A DNA stretch of 64,000 bases from Aphrophora alni. Its lineage: Eukaryota; Arthropoda; Insecta; Hemiptera; Aphrophoridae. The translations under genes were made by a program, and so were the position numbers. The stretch covers positions 69,056,231 through 69,120,230 of the forward strand of contig OY740768.1 of the NCBI GenBank assembly GCA_963513935.1, given 5' to 3'. The notes beneath the pieces are model-generated. The model made no database searches. It was not told the origin of the DNA and saw nothing but the letters and a program-made list of their open reading frames with translations. Position 1 is the first letter of the stretch. Every line of letters begins with the position of its first letter. Positions 9,637 through 22,500 of this stretch are shown here, in pieces.

Positions 9637-10448
9637 TAGGGCTGTGCCCGTTAACGGGTAACAGCTAACCGTCAACGTTGACCATCGTCAACGCTCAACG
9701 CAGTTGACGAAGAAGTGCATTAACTGCTAACGTTGATCAACTGCTAAGTGCTTGCAGGTGACACATCAGTGGTTGTTTGTTAGGGACAGCGGCCCACTCG
9801 ATGCGCGCGCACCCAGCTACACGTACGCCTCTCACTCGTCTGTTAGTTTAGTTGAGCAACTTAAGCGAATCAATTAACGTCAACGAATCAAAGTATGTTT
9901 CTGCTGTATCCTACTATTTTACTGTTTGTTTTTTACTAAATCTAAAACTGTATAAAACGACGACTGGATAATACGAAAATAGTGTAGTGTAAATAAGTTT
10001 AGTTTTAGCTGATATTTTTTGCTACCAACTGTACCAACCATCTATTGATAAAAATATTTTTCATATTTATTTGTATGGGATTTTTGCTATTTTCGAAACG
10101 ATCATATACTTAATTTTAAACTTATTGTTGTAACAGAAATATTAGAATATAGTTTATGGTAGTAAATAGTAATACAAACAACTCCAAAACTTATTCCTCT
10201 GTAAATAATCAGTTAATTAATCATTTATTATAATCAATTATTACAATAATTCCAATGCGTGATAAAATAGACGATTCTAAGAAACAGGCGACAGTCGATT
10301 GATGACTAGACACTTCTCACTGAACAAAGACGCTTGGTCTTCTGTTCTGTCTGGCAGGTTAACGTTAGCAGTTTTTTTCAACAGTTAATCACGCTCAACG
10401 TTAACTGGTGTTGACATTGACCGTTGTTAGCGTTAAAGCCCACCACTA
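9637..10448. mobile_element. Non-autonomous hAT-type element
   Basis: The 8-bp target duplication GTTCTAGT flanks it exactly (9629-9636 and 10449-10456). The left end is TAGGGCTGTGCCCGTTAACG and the right end, inverted, is TAGTGGTGGGCTTTAACG, an imperfect terminal inverted repeat. Both subterminal regions are full of AACGTTGAC-like and GTCAACG-like words in both orientations, typical of multiple transposase binding sites in hAT elements. No transposase frame is present, so it is a MITE-like derivative. Eight-base duplication and TAGGG/CAG-like ends are established hAT characters. Confidence 0.85.
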
Positions 10449-10456
10449 GTTCTAGT

Positions 10457-12357
10457 ATTGAAGGAGTCGGAGCGTGCAATACGTTTTATTTTAATTTTAT
10501 TATTTTTAATTTCGTAAGAGAGGTGGAAATCATTCAAAAACAAAGAGTGACGACATCCGATCTTCCCAATACGGCATTCTGTCCTTGAATTTACCATGTT
10601 AGATAGTAGCAGTAGAGCTTCTAATTTTGTAGAGTCAAAACCATGCCTATAATCTATTTACTATATGAAAGATCAATGGCTATAGTAATCGAAATCCCTT
10701 CGTACATACTTATTTTTAATCCTATCCAACTCTGTGCATCCTTTCATTCTACAAAGAAATCTAATTTTTTGTGTTTGGATTGCTTTCTTGTTTCTTTGTG
10801 CTTGTTATTTGCCCAAACATCACTTCCATATATAATTATTGACACTGCACTAAGTTTGTAATATTCTGTTTGAATTTTTTTTTCTGGTTTTGTTCTTGAT
10901 TGTATTAATTTCTATACATATATAATTATGACGATGTGAAATTCCACAATTATAAAATTATAAATAAAAGTATAAAACCTCATCACCAAAATAAAATTTT
11001 TAATAATCCTATTTCATACTGTATGATTAATTAACATAACATCTTTTCAAATCATAAATCATCATAATAATTTTAATTTGTAAATATATAATGTCCATGT
11101 GATTAAAGGAAAGTGACAAAGTAAAACGTTTGAAGTAATAAGAAGCCTGGTTAGGGTGTTGAAACAACAAGGCCATGAACAAATAATGGTGGGTTGTTTT
11201 AATATCTGAGAATTAAACGAAAAAGATTTCAACTTCAACTGAATAAAAACCGATAAGTATGCCATATCTGCAAATGAGATAATATACATCATTTGGTGAG
11301 TGACACAATTATCAGCATAAAGAGTTTAGCCTATTTTAACTTCAAGTCACATATAACTTGCACTTGGATAACTTATAATTTCAAAACACAAAAACATAGT
11401 GAACTTCTAATAAACCTTAACCATCGAGTAATTATTTAGAATGTCAAAAAGGCATCCAAACTGTATTCATCTCATAAACACCACATTCACAAATTAATCA
11501 TCCATTTAGTTTAGGTATGTTAATTGTGTTAGTTATAAAAAATTCATTATAAGATTCTTTAAATATTTTGTAACATGAAGAATTACTTGGAGTAGGAATA
11601 AAAAGAAACATCATTTATATTGTGATAAATTAAATATTTTCAAAAGGAAAAGAAAGGGCTAACCGGCTGGTTAATAGAATTGTTCTAAATTGTAATTTCT
11701 TAATTTTATGAATAAATACAGATAGTATTGTGCAAAATAAATTTATTTGTTTCGCCAATATTGATTATCAATTTATAATATTATAATGTATTAAAATGAA
11801 TTATGCTTAATTCATAGTTTGAAGGTTCTACCATAAGAAAAAAACTTAAATTAGGAAAGTAGTATAGGCCTACTGATGGAATGGGCGTAGTAAAGTTATA
11901 GCTAAAGGGTGTTTATTTCTATGTGTTTATAAAGATTGTATTGTATTAATGTTTGTTATTTGTACGATTTTATCTTATCGAATTGCCATAAAGACAAGGA
12001 AGACAATTTGTTTTACTTTGACAGTAGATAAAACCGTTATCTTTCTACCGGAAATGAAAACAAGACAGAGATCAAGTATTACTGGTGCCGCTATATTTTC
12101 CAATAAAGAATGAAAATCGAGAAAGTTAATATTTCTCTCTATAAATGTTTACGTAACACAATACAAATCATTTCTCTTCCATAATTACAACTGTAAACGT
12201 GTTTTTATAACAATACAAAAATAGTCATGTAAAAAAGCAAAAACATTTGGTGGGAATTTTCCGAAAAAGTACCATGCTGAACGTTAATAAATGCTCGAAA
12301 TATGTAAAAAAATTTGGTTTCCCATTTTTCAACAGCAAAGAATAGACTAAAGTTATA
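10457..12357. other. Intergenic stretch, nothing recognised
   Basis: Nearly 1.9 kb of AT-rich sequence between the hAT-type element and the mariner. Short frames at 10643-10861 and 11062-11292 give no recognisable products. No tRNA, repeat array or element end was found. Confidence 0.6.
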
Positions 12358-12601
12358 CAGGATTAGGTAAAATTGTGAATACACCCTGATAACTTGTAAT
12401 GGGTGACGGTAGGAAAATCAAACACTGGGCACTTTTCTAGGATATAAAATGTACTTTTTGGTTGGTTCACAACTTTGCCCACATCCCCAAAAAAGGGGAG
12501 ATTTTGGAGACATCGAGTGAGTTCTCTTTTTAAAGGTCTCGACAAAAGAAGAAGAACAGTTAAAACCATCTCAACCCAGTACAAAACTGCAGCTTATTTG
12601 A
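12358..12601 (+). repeat. Mariner left terminal inverted repeat
   Basis: It pairs with 14866-15074 in inverse orientation, with insertions and substitutions. The outermost ~65 bases and the innermost ~75 bases are best conserved. Confidence 0.8.
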
Positions 12602-12759
12602 AGTATTCTTGAAAAGACCTAACATACAATCTCTTTTTAAACAATCTTTAACCTGTTCTGACAAACTAGGCCGTCCATTCATATCAGTCTTGTATCAGTT
12701 TTTTTATTTCTTGCTAGTGTAAACCAAGTTAAGATCTGTGTTCTTGTGTTACTGTTGAA

Positions 12760-13758
12760 ATGGAATTAAGTGAAAGAGAGCGTATTATGATACCAATGAT
12801 GCGAGGACATGAGTACCGCTTAGATCTTAAAAATGAAGTATGAAACTTATTTAATGATTCTTATCCAAATTGCAACCTTATTTATAAAACCGGTGTACAA
12901 AAAACAATCAACGTTTTCAAGAAACAGCCACTGTTAAGGAGCGTCCCAAATCCGGAAGACTGAAATCTGTTACAAACTAAATAATGCCACTGAATATTTT
13001 CCAATCTGTTTCAGAAAATTCCCAAGTCTCAACAAATTATGTTTCCCAAACTATAAGAATTTCTCTAAGATCAGTGAGTAGTATTTTAAACAATAACAAA
13101 TTTAAAGCGTAAATAATTCATTTAGTTCAGGAACTTCCTGAGGACGAATTCGACCTTCAGTAGAATTTTGGGAGTTGATGATGCGAAATATTGATAACAA
13201 TACGATTAGAATAAACAACATTGTTTTCTCAGATGAAGCAACTTTCATGCTAAACTGGAATGTTAACTGTCGCTACTGGGGTGATATTAACTCTCACTGG
13301 GTGAGAGAACAACATACTCAACATCTCCAAAAACTAAATGTTTGGTTTGCTATTATAGGAGACCAATTTATTGGACCGTTCTTTATTGAAGGAAATCTTA
13401 ATTGAGAGGTGTACCGGATAATTTCCAGCTGTCCAATAGCAACTAACAATAGTAATCAAGTTTGGTTCCAGCTAGATGGAGTACCTCCACAGTATGACCT
13501 GCATGTCCGCGAGTATTTAAATATGATTTTCCCCAATCACTGCATAGGTAGAAGAAACAGTATTGTGTGGCCTCCAAGGTCACCTGATTTATCACCAATT
13601 GACTCCTTTGTATGTGGTCACACCAAAGAATACGTATATGAAACCAAACTGATCCAAAATTATTTAAGGAACAAAATAGTAGCGGGAATCCATACAACTC
13701 GCCGTTTCTTATTTTAACAGTAGGATTGCATGGGAAGCAGTTTGAGCACTTTTATTAA
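12760..13758 (+). pseudogene. Mariner transposase pseudogene (DD41D type)
   Basis: The frame begins MELSERERIMIPMMRGHEY, the N-terminal helix-turn-helix region of insect mariner transposases, and meets a stop after 27 codons. Homology resumes in shifted frames: SVPNPED (DNA-binding region end), IVFSDEATFMLNWNVN (first catalytic Asp), GDQFIGPFFIEGNLN, VWFQLDGVPPQY (second Asp) and WPPRSPDLSPIDSF (third Asp). There are 41 residues between the second and third Asp, so the signature is DD41D, as in the rosa/VISITOR mariners. The coding homology ends with GKQFEHFY and a stop at 13756-13758. Several stops, frameshifts and a short deletion after GNLN make it inactive. Confidence 0.85.
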
Positions 13759-14714
13759 TTACACAGGTTAGTAAGTCTTAAACAGTTTTTTCGTCATACT
13801 ACTTCACAAACAGCTTTTTCAATACATGCATTGAGATGCCAAAGTTGTTCTTTTTTATCCTGAGACCTAAAAACATCAGCTAAGATCGAGGTCATCTGTT
13901 TTGGCTGAGATGTATATAGAAGATTCAATAACAAGAAAATCACACGTTTAATGCAAACTATTTAGTCATTTATTAAAATGAGCTGCAAACCGCACACAGT
14001 TACTTCATCTCAACAAAATATCAACTTGAATGAAAGTGCTGAAAATTACGAAACATCGGAATATTCTGGAGCGGACGATCTTTTTGAAAATGGCCAAATT
14101 GAGCAAATCAACAATTCCCAGAGCTAACATCAAAATCCAGAACATAAAATGCAGTGAATCATGCCGGTATTTATGAAAAAATAGCTCAACAACACGGAAT
14201 ATACATTTCCAACAATCAAAATTGTACAATAAACATTACTTTTAAATAGAATCACAAATTACAATTTAATGAGTTAGTCTTGAAGAGCCTAAAGTTATGT
14301 TAGAAGTTAATTTATTATTTTTATTATAATCTTTAAAAAATTATTAGATTTGGTTTAAAGATAATGTTAGTTTATTCTTGATAACCTAGTTATATTGACT
14401 CCTATTGTATGTTACTGTTATTTGTATAGTTAATTTGTCTTAATAAAAAAAGTATTAAACAGGTCAATATTTATATTTTGTAATGTGTTGCATTTTGTGT
14501 AGTCTAATGTTTTATTAAGCCTGAAAGTAGATTTGTTTGGCGAAAAATTCGAAATATCGATCTGGCAATCGTCATAGTTATGTGTACCACTAACACAAAC
14601 TAAACAGCTGTAATAGCTGCAAACTTGTGTAACTTGTGCAAACTTATGAAGGTAAATAGGTTATAACATTTTAGTTTTTGTGAAATTGTTGTCTTATATT
14701 ATTTGCAGTAAAAC

Positions 14715-14830
14715 GAAAAATATAGTTCATCACTTGGACCAAAAAAGCTTTTCGATCCTTGCTCATTTTCTTACACTAGAGCTTGTATCGAAAAGCATCA
14801 CTTTTGGTCCTAGTGATGAAATATACTATT
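14715..14830. repeat. Foldback inside the mariner
   Basis: Arms of about 42 bases (14715-14755 and 14788-14830) are inverted copies: CATCACTTGGACCAAAA on the left and CTTTTGGTCCTAGTGATG on the right, with a ~32-base loop. It lies in the part of the mariner that has no counterpart in the family and may mark a nested MITE. Confidence 0.75.
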
Positions 14831-14865
14831 TTTTATTTCTTTTCGAATAGATCTTAAGATTTAAA

Positions 14866-15074
14866 TAATACGCTGCCATTTTGTACTGGGTTGAGATAGA
14901 GACCTCTGGTTTCCACTGTTCTTCTTTTGTGAAGACCTTTAAAAAGATATGTCATTCTATGGGTCTTTACATTTAAGATTTTTTAGCTAAAAAATTCCCA
15001 TAATCCTCCATTTTTTTCCTACCTTCACCCGTTACACAGTTACCAGAGTGTATTCACACTTTTGCGTAACCCTG
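14866..15074 (-). repeat. Mariner right terminal inverted repeat
   Basis: Inverted copy of 12358-12601. It starts near the block TTTTGTACTGGGTTGAGAT and ends CGTAACCCTG before the TA duplication. Confidence 0.8.
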
Positions 15075-15304
15075 TATAACCCGAAAACTATTAATATTTA
15101 AGAAAATTTCAATTTGCATTCAAATTATATATCCTACCATATATGTCAGAGATAAATTATTTTTTGTAGCTGAAAATTCCATAAAATAAGTCGAAAATTA
15201 TGCTTTTCGTACTACCCTTGCAGATAAACGTTGTTATTAGAATTACTGAACCAATTAACGAACATTAAGTAGGTATCCGTTATTCCATTTACTGGATTGT
15301 TAAT

Positions 15305-15506
15305 ATAGTTAACTAATGTCAGTTACCTTATGGTGACGTTGTCGAACAATCCTTGTTTTGATGTCCTTTTTTGTATTTTATCAGTCATTATCAAGTACGA
15401 TAATGTCTGGTAAATAGTCGAAACGCCTGTGAGAAAATACAAAAAGGACATCAAAACCAGGATTGTTCGACAGCCTCACCATAAAGTAACTGATATTAAT
15501 TAACTA
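15305..15506. repeat. 202-bp foldback (MITE or hairpin locus)
   Basis: Arms of ~76 bases (15305-15380 and 15432-15506) match inverted at most positions, including GTCGAACAATCCT and TTTTGATGTCC, around a 51-base loop. Both outer ends read TAGTTAA/TTAACTA. No target duplication longer than a few bases is evident. A transcript would fold into a long hairpin suitable for Dicer processing, but expression is unknown. Confidence 0.85.
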
Positions 15507-16375
15507 TTCCTTTATCTTTGTGGAAGCTACCAAACAGGAACAAATCACCTGTAGGCATGTTACCTACCCTAGCTATGGTCATCTGTAGTGAGTCTCACTC
15601 ATGGGCGAACTGTTATGGTAGGTCAAGTAAAACTCTGTTTTTATGTAATTAAATGTCAAAAACTGTTTTGCGATGCTAATCGACAAAATCTGAGCACCAA
15701 GTTGGCACAATATCCTATACGAAAACAAGCCTTAATTGTTGAAATAAATAGTTGGATAATTTCAAAATGATTCCAGTATTGGTATGATTTTTGGACCGCC
15801 CTCTTCGCTTAACTCATAATAGCTCATTTCGTTCTTTAGGCCCATTGTTTGCCATATAGCGACCTTCATACATACATGCCAAGGTCAACGTATATATAAG
15901 TGCAGACTAGTGGGCATACAAAACTAAAATCATGTCCTTACACTTTAGCGTATTAAAAGGCTTATTATTTGACGTTTTTACCTCTCCTACTTATACGCTT
16001 AAGATAAATATAAAAAGCTTCATAAAATTAGTGATAATTGTTTAACTTAAGATTGTTAATTAATTACACAAGACCATAAGTAACACTTCAAAGCAATTTA
16101 TGTCATCTTTCAAAATAGTATTATGATATTGTATGGTTTTATGTATGGAGAGTAGGCCTAATGTAAAAAAATGCGTGAAGGTATAATAGAGACAACAAAC
16201 TAACTTCCTCTCTTAGTATGTCTGTCATAACATCTTCCTTATTTCGTATTAGCTTACTCATTAACGGGTGTTTAATGAACAACAATTATTTAGCAACACA
16301 GGTTTCCCCCTCCACAGCCAACTCATGACCTAGGTGATATCTATAGCTGTACTTATCTAACCTGTGAGAGATAAG

Positions 16376-16413
16376 TATATATAAACTCGACATAACGTGT
16401 TCTGTGTTTTAGT
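16376..16413 (+). promoter_or_regulatory. TATA box and initiator of the reductase gene
   Basis: TATATATAAA (16376-16385) precedes TTTTAGTG. The A at 16411 lies 31 bases after the T of TATAAA (16380), the canonical TATA-to-start distance, and TTAGT approximates the arthropod initiator TCAGT. The predicted 5' UTR is about 30 bases. Confidence 0.6.
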
Positions 16414-16440
16414 GGTGAATCTTTCAATACAAACATCACT

Positions 16441-16512
16441 ATGGTGCCTAAGATACCGGTAGTTACAGCAACGGGGATGAAAATGCCAATTGTTGGATTT
16501 GGCACGTGGAGG
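16441..16512 (+). CDS. Reductase exon 1 (residues 1-24)
   Basis: Starts at the first ATG after the predicted cap site and encodes the first beta hairpin and barrel strand, ending MPIVGFGTWR. The donor AGG/GTAAGT is strong and in phase 0. The following intron is 2854 bases and carries the 185-bp minisatellite. Confidence 0.93.
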
Positions 16513-19500
16513 GTAAGTTTTTAAATATTTAGAATATATTTTATAATAGTAGACTAATTTTAATATAGGATATTGTGCGAGTATAAACATGTGTGGAAGA
16601 TAATATCACATGTCGTAACAAAGATACATGTAATGTATAAAATATAGCCTATACACCTTGTACATACATACACATCCAAATATATTTGTGTGCACGTATC
16701 TATGCAATAATTACTAATATATATATTCACAAAATACCATACAAACATTCATAAATTGTATAAACGTGTTGTATATTGTATATTATATTCACCTGTTCAT
16801 AAATATATAGAAAATAAGTTGATGGATGCTATCATAGTACCGACCCAACCCTATCATACAATGTAATATTAGCAGATCTTGTAATTGTAACGTAAAATGT
16901 TGGTTTCTTGTGTTTTGTAGAAATGTTAAAGGGTATTTGTAGATCAAGGGGTCTTACCATGTTATTATACATTTTTTTCTGTTCTGAACCTCGTTATTGT
17001 GTAGTCTATATCACTATTTTCTTAACATCGTCTAGCCTTTACGTAAATTACGGAGAAGATTGTATAAATTAATAGTATACAATTTATTTTAACTATTTGT
17101 GGGTTTTTTTTCCATCTCTTGTTTAATAATTGTGTTATGTGAAAGTATATTTTCAAACAAAGCTTGTTGATGAAGTAATAGTGGTAAGCTAACATTTATG
17201 ACATTCAGAGGTGCGGCTGGTGGTGTCTAGAGGTTGAGGTAGCAAAACTATGATACTTCAGGGCGTCATATTTTTTAATCGGGCCCTGCCCACCTTACAT
17301 TGTCGATCACAATACACGTCCTGCGGTCTGTCGGTTTTTAAACAAAGCTTGTTGATGAAGTAATAGTGGTAAGCTAACATTTATGACATTCAGAGGTGCG
17401 GCTGGTGATGTCTAGAGGTTGAGGTAACAAAACTATGATGCTTCAGGGCGTCATATTTTTTAATCGGGCCCTGCCCACCTTACATTGTCGATCACAATAC
17501 ACGTCCTGCGGTCTGTCGGTTTTTAAACAAAGCTTGTTGATGAAGTAATATTGGTAAGCTAACATTTATGACATTCAGAGGTGCGGCTGGTGATGTCTAG
17601 AGGTTGAGGTAACAAAACTATGATGCTTCAGGGCGTCATATTTTTTAATCGGGCCCTGCCCACCTTACATTGTCGATCACAATACACGTCCTGCGGTCTG
17701 TCGGTTTTTAAACAAAGCTTGTTGATGAAGTAATAGTGGTAAGCTAATATTTATGACATTCAGAGGTGCGGCTGGTGGTGTCTAGAGGTTGAGGTAGCAA
17801 AACTATGATGCTTCAGGGCGACATATTTTTAATCTGGGCTCTGCCCACCTTACATTGTCGTTCGTAATACACAATACATATCCTATGGTCTGCCGGTTTT
17901 CAAACACCAGTTGGATTACTAGCCGAAATTACTCCTGCTCAATGCGTGATACTTTTTGACCCATCCTTTACAATGTGTTGTTCAGTAAGACCAAATTATG
18001 TTTCAACCCTCCACTAAACATGTTGACTTAATTGCAATACTCTGTTGAAGGATGTTAACCTAAAAACGTCCTTCATACGTTACTTAAAGGGTTAAATACG
18101 TCTCATGGTATTTTTTACAAATTGCGAATTTTTTAGGAGAAGTTCAGTGATCCACAGCCGTGTTATCGCCAATAATAGATTGTTTAAAATATTGTTTCCT
18201 TTTTTTACAAAGTCTGATTGTGATATTATAAAAGTTGATTACACCGATCTACAGTAAATAGGTCTTTCTGACACAAATATTTTCTACAAGGGAAGTATTT
18301 AGTATGCCACTTTTAATGTTAATTTTGTAAAATAAACGTTTTACACTCACACACGTGTTTATATTTAACACATTATCTAAGCAAGAAATACTGAGGAAAT
18401 ATGATATTTATATTCATATCACCTGTGATAAAAACGTTATCTTTAAGTTCAATAAGATCAGAATAGTCATGTGTTCTGTAAATTTCTGTCTGATTATTTT
18501 TAGTTCAATACTTCCCAGAAAAACTTCACATTTATATTACAGTTGTAACATCGGTCACGGACAAACTGATGAGTAAAATAGCAAATTACATCCAGGAATT
18601 TTTACTTTTCCACATGTACGTAGTGTAAAGCTATGTGATGGGTAAAATGTCAATGGGTTTTTTGCTGATATTTCCATTTTGAGATCTTCTGAGCCCAAAA
18701 AGTAATTTATTTTAATGATTCCTATCTGGCGTCTGTCGCATATTCAGCGCTCTACATCCCAAACATATGGAGCAATTTTAATCAAACTTCTTACTATATA
18801 TCGGGATTTTTTTTTTTTAACTTTTGCATTACTCAAAATTTGAACATCATGAGAAAAAACACCAAGAAATTCTTGGCGATTTCGAATTGCCCCACCTCAA
18901 TGATCCTCCCCCTCTATTCACAATGGTTACCTAGCCTGTAGGCAGCTTGTCTATGTCTAGAGGCGAATGGCTTAACAAAAACTCTGTTGGTGTGGTTCTA
19001 ATAGCTCCGGTGAGCAGCATGCTTCCTACCCGTTTGCTGCCTGCTTTAGCTTGTGCTGCTTTCGGCCACCATCTTAGACCAGGTGAGTCACAGGTAGGTT
19101 CGAGTAGAGATAAATATTCTTCACTATATAAACCCGTGGAGGTATAACTGCGAGATGATATTTACCTGGTGCAAAGTAAATAATAATAACCTCCAATTTG
19201 CTTCTAAATACCTACCAATAGGAACCAATATCTTCAAAATGCCCATGTCTCATATTAACCCTTCTTTGAGCTGTGTGATTTGTTTTATTTAAATATATTA
19301 TGCAATTGTTTTGGATAATTATTTTTTATATTGTAGCTGTTTAAACAATTTATTTTTATGATTCAGGCAACTGAAGCCGAAATTGAAGCGTCCGTTGATG
19401 CTGCACTTGAAGCTGGATACCGCCATATAGATACAGCCCTTTCTTATATGAATGAAAGTGCTATTGGTAAAACTTTGAAGAAATGGTTTGACAGTGGGAA

Positions 19501-22500
19501 ACTTAAGCGAGAGGAATTATTTATCGTAACTAAGGTAATGTAAATTTTTATAAATAAACTTATTACTTGTATGTATATATGTATGTTGAATGAACACTAC
19601 AGTTATATAATTCCTTGATGTTTAATGTATAAGAAGTCATATATACTAACGTGTTAAATAAGGCGAGAAGTCTACTTCAAGTACCAACATGAAAGGAAAA
19701 TCTTTAATTTTCTTTCCCCCTCCTTGTTTTGTAATATTGTGTCTACAAATATGGATACCGAAATTTATAGTGTTACCTACAAAGTTAAGAAAGTATTACA
19801 CATCAATGTGTCACAGAAAAGTAACAAAGATTCCGGACACTGTATTACAACTGTTTTAACTTTACCCATGAATTCGGGTTGTAAAGAGGAGAATGGCAAC
19901 TCGATCCAATTCTACTGATAAACAGAAATGACTCTCTTCTAAGAATCATTGTGTACTAGGCATACAATATACTACGACCTTTATTTTTAAAATGTACCTT
20001 CATAAATAATTTACGCCCTTCATTATGTTCACAAATATGTGAGAACGTTTCACAGAAAGAGGTGTTATAATAAAAGTTTCTGAGACAAGCAACGTACTGT
20101 ATGCCTATTTTAATTTGTAAAGGACAAATTTAAATTAAATAATGACTTTTATCTAACCATAATATAATATCAACCTCTCTACTTGTCAACAGTCTTACTG
20201 GAAAAAAGTTGTATGAGAGATAAAAAAAAATTGAATACATTGTAAAGAAAAATAAATTGCTAATACAGATTACAGAAAGTATTCTGCATATTTTTACAAA
20301 TTATTATCAAAAATAATTGTATACACAATGTTAAGTGAACAAAATCAAATACTATATTATAAAATCAGCATCCCTTCAAATGTACTTTTCTCTGCTTATA
20401 AATAATATGTCACAAACTAGATTATAGACCTAACACAAAGTGTTTAGAGTGGAAGGTTGTCTAAATTAGTGGACTCCAAGGAGAATGTGAAAAAGAAGAG
20501 ATCAAATGTACATAAAAACATATTAAGAAATTCACCGTAAATGTCAATCTATAGAATTCGTCATAAAGGCTTATCTTTTATTATGTTAGAAGATATCTCT
20601 CAATATACAGTACTTATTATTTAAGAATACATTTAAAATGAGCTTTGCTAAATCTTATGTTTATTTTAGTTAATTTAATCAACCGTATTTTGATGTTTAG
20701 TTGCCCAACACTTCGATGGAGGCTCAGTATGTTGAAGAAGCTCTCACCAAATCACTGACAGACCTACAGCTCAGTTATGTCGATTTGTACTTAATTCACA
20801 ATCCCGTAGGACTTGCTCATGGTGAAGGTCGTCTGCCCAGAAATCCAGACGGTTCCTTAAGATTAGACATGACAACGGATCATGTTGCAATTTGGAAAGT
20901 AAGATTTAATATTAAATACTTTCTTATATTTTAGTGATTTTTAAGTAACACTACTTCTGCTTTTTTGAAAACAGGTTGATCCTCTATTATTAATAAAAGT
21001 ACCTCTACCTTATTAATAAGTAAAGGTATGATTTCATTACAAAAACTCTTAATCCAGTTTCTTAGTTTAAGATGTCATACGATATTTCATTTTTTACATT
21101 AAATTAAATTTTTTTTTTTTTAATTTGGAAAATTATATCTAGTTTTAAATATATAATATTAAAATATAAATTTTGGCAAATATTTCTATGAAGAATTTGT
21201 GTTGGGTAAAGAGTTGTACGCCAAATTTTTCTTTGAAAACTCTAGTTTTGTAAAAAGTAATAGGTGTTTGACATATTCCTTCATTTATAAACATTCCCAT
21301 AATTAAACTGAACATTTTTCTATGCTAAACAATTTTAATATATATTAAAGTTAATTTACAACAACTTAACATCAAACATTGCTAGCTATTGTTTTAAATG
21401 AACCAATACGATTACGTTAAATTCATAGTCTACATGTAACAAAAAGAAATGGACAATATCATAATAAACAGAGATTAAAGGAAACTAATTTTAAAAGTAT
21501 GTTTAGACCAATTTAATTAAATTATTCGTATACGATGGATTAAATGACGAGCAATAAGTCAGCCTTTCTGCACGGAGACATCATCCAAACAACGAGAAAA
21601 TAAAATAATAAACATCGTCATATATTCTTGAGCCAGGATTCATCAAAAGTACCACGTATTCAGAAGATTTATCACTATTATTATTTTATAAATAAGTTTA
21701 CAATAAGGCAAACAAGGATTCCCCGAACCACGAAAACAGGATAAATCTTCTTTTTGTTATTATGATAGCCTAGTCTAGGTTAAATTCCAGGTTAATATTA
21801 TGTGGCAAATAACTTTCACGAATAATATAATGAAATTATAATCTAATATAATAATTGCTAACAAAAAGAAATAACCAAAATTATTTTTATGATAGAAAAC
21901 CAACGAAATTGGTTTGTTTGGCAAAAAAGATGTAACATTCAGATAAATTATCCAGTAATGTTTAGTTATCCAGAAAAGTTGTGATAACTTTGACTGTTTC
22001 ATACGGCAGTTTGATTAAACTGCATTTTATGATATGAGACAATAAGTTGATCATAATGAATATTATCTTCTGTTAGGATTTCGTCTTATCGTTTTAAATC
22101 TAAAATATTGTGCAGACAATAATGCTCAACAATTCAGTTGTTTCTTTTATTCTTATGATTGCTGTTATATCTTCTTTCAGCCCTAGTTTGATGTTCAAGT
22201 GGTAGATTAATAAATTCATTATTCTAATGTTGGTTTTAGAAACCAAAATGTCTTACTTAATGATACTTTAATATTTAATGTTACAATAACTATTTGACGG
22301 CCTGTAATATTCTGGTGGAACGTTAAAGTTGCTCCTTAAAATTATTTTAGAATTTACAAAAATATCGCACCACAAAATGAAATGAAATACGCAATTTTCC
22401 ACAGTAAATAATTTAATTGTAACAAACGATCTGTTGTTACGTGTAGACAAACCTTTTTATCACAAGAGACAATGCGAGATATGTATTCTTAATATTATTT

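Larger units (their letters stand above)
12358..15074 (+). mobile_element. Defective mariner element with long inverted repeats
   Basis: Terminal sequences CAGGATTAGG and, inverted, CAGGGTTACG are flanked by TA on both sides (12356-12357 and 15075-15076), the hallmark of Tc1/mariner insertion. The inverted repeats extend over 200 bp (12358-12601 and 14866-15074) and share blocks such as TGTGAATACAC, CTCAACCCAGTACAAAA and AAAGAAGAACAGT. The transposase (12760-13758) is broken. The 1.1 kb between its stop and the right repeat is longer than usual for the family and includes a foldback (14715-14830), so a nested insertion is likely. Confidence 0.85.

Noticed and set aside
18947..19147. Alternative first exon of the reductase
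   Set aside because: The frame is open and GC-richer, but it ends in a stop before exon 2 and the product has no similarity to reductases or to a targeting signal.
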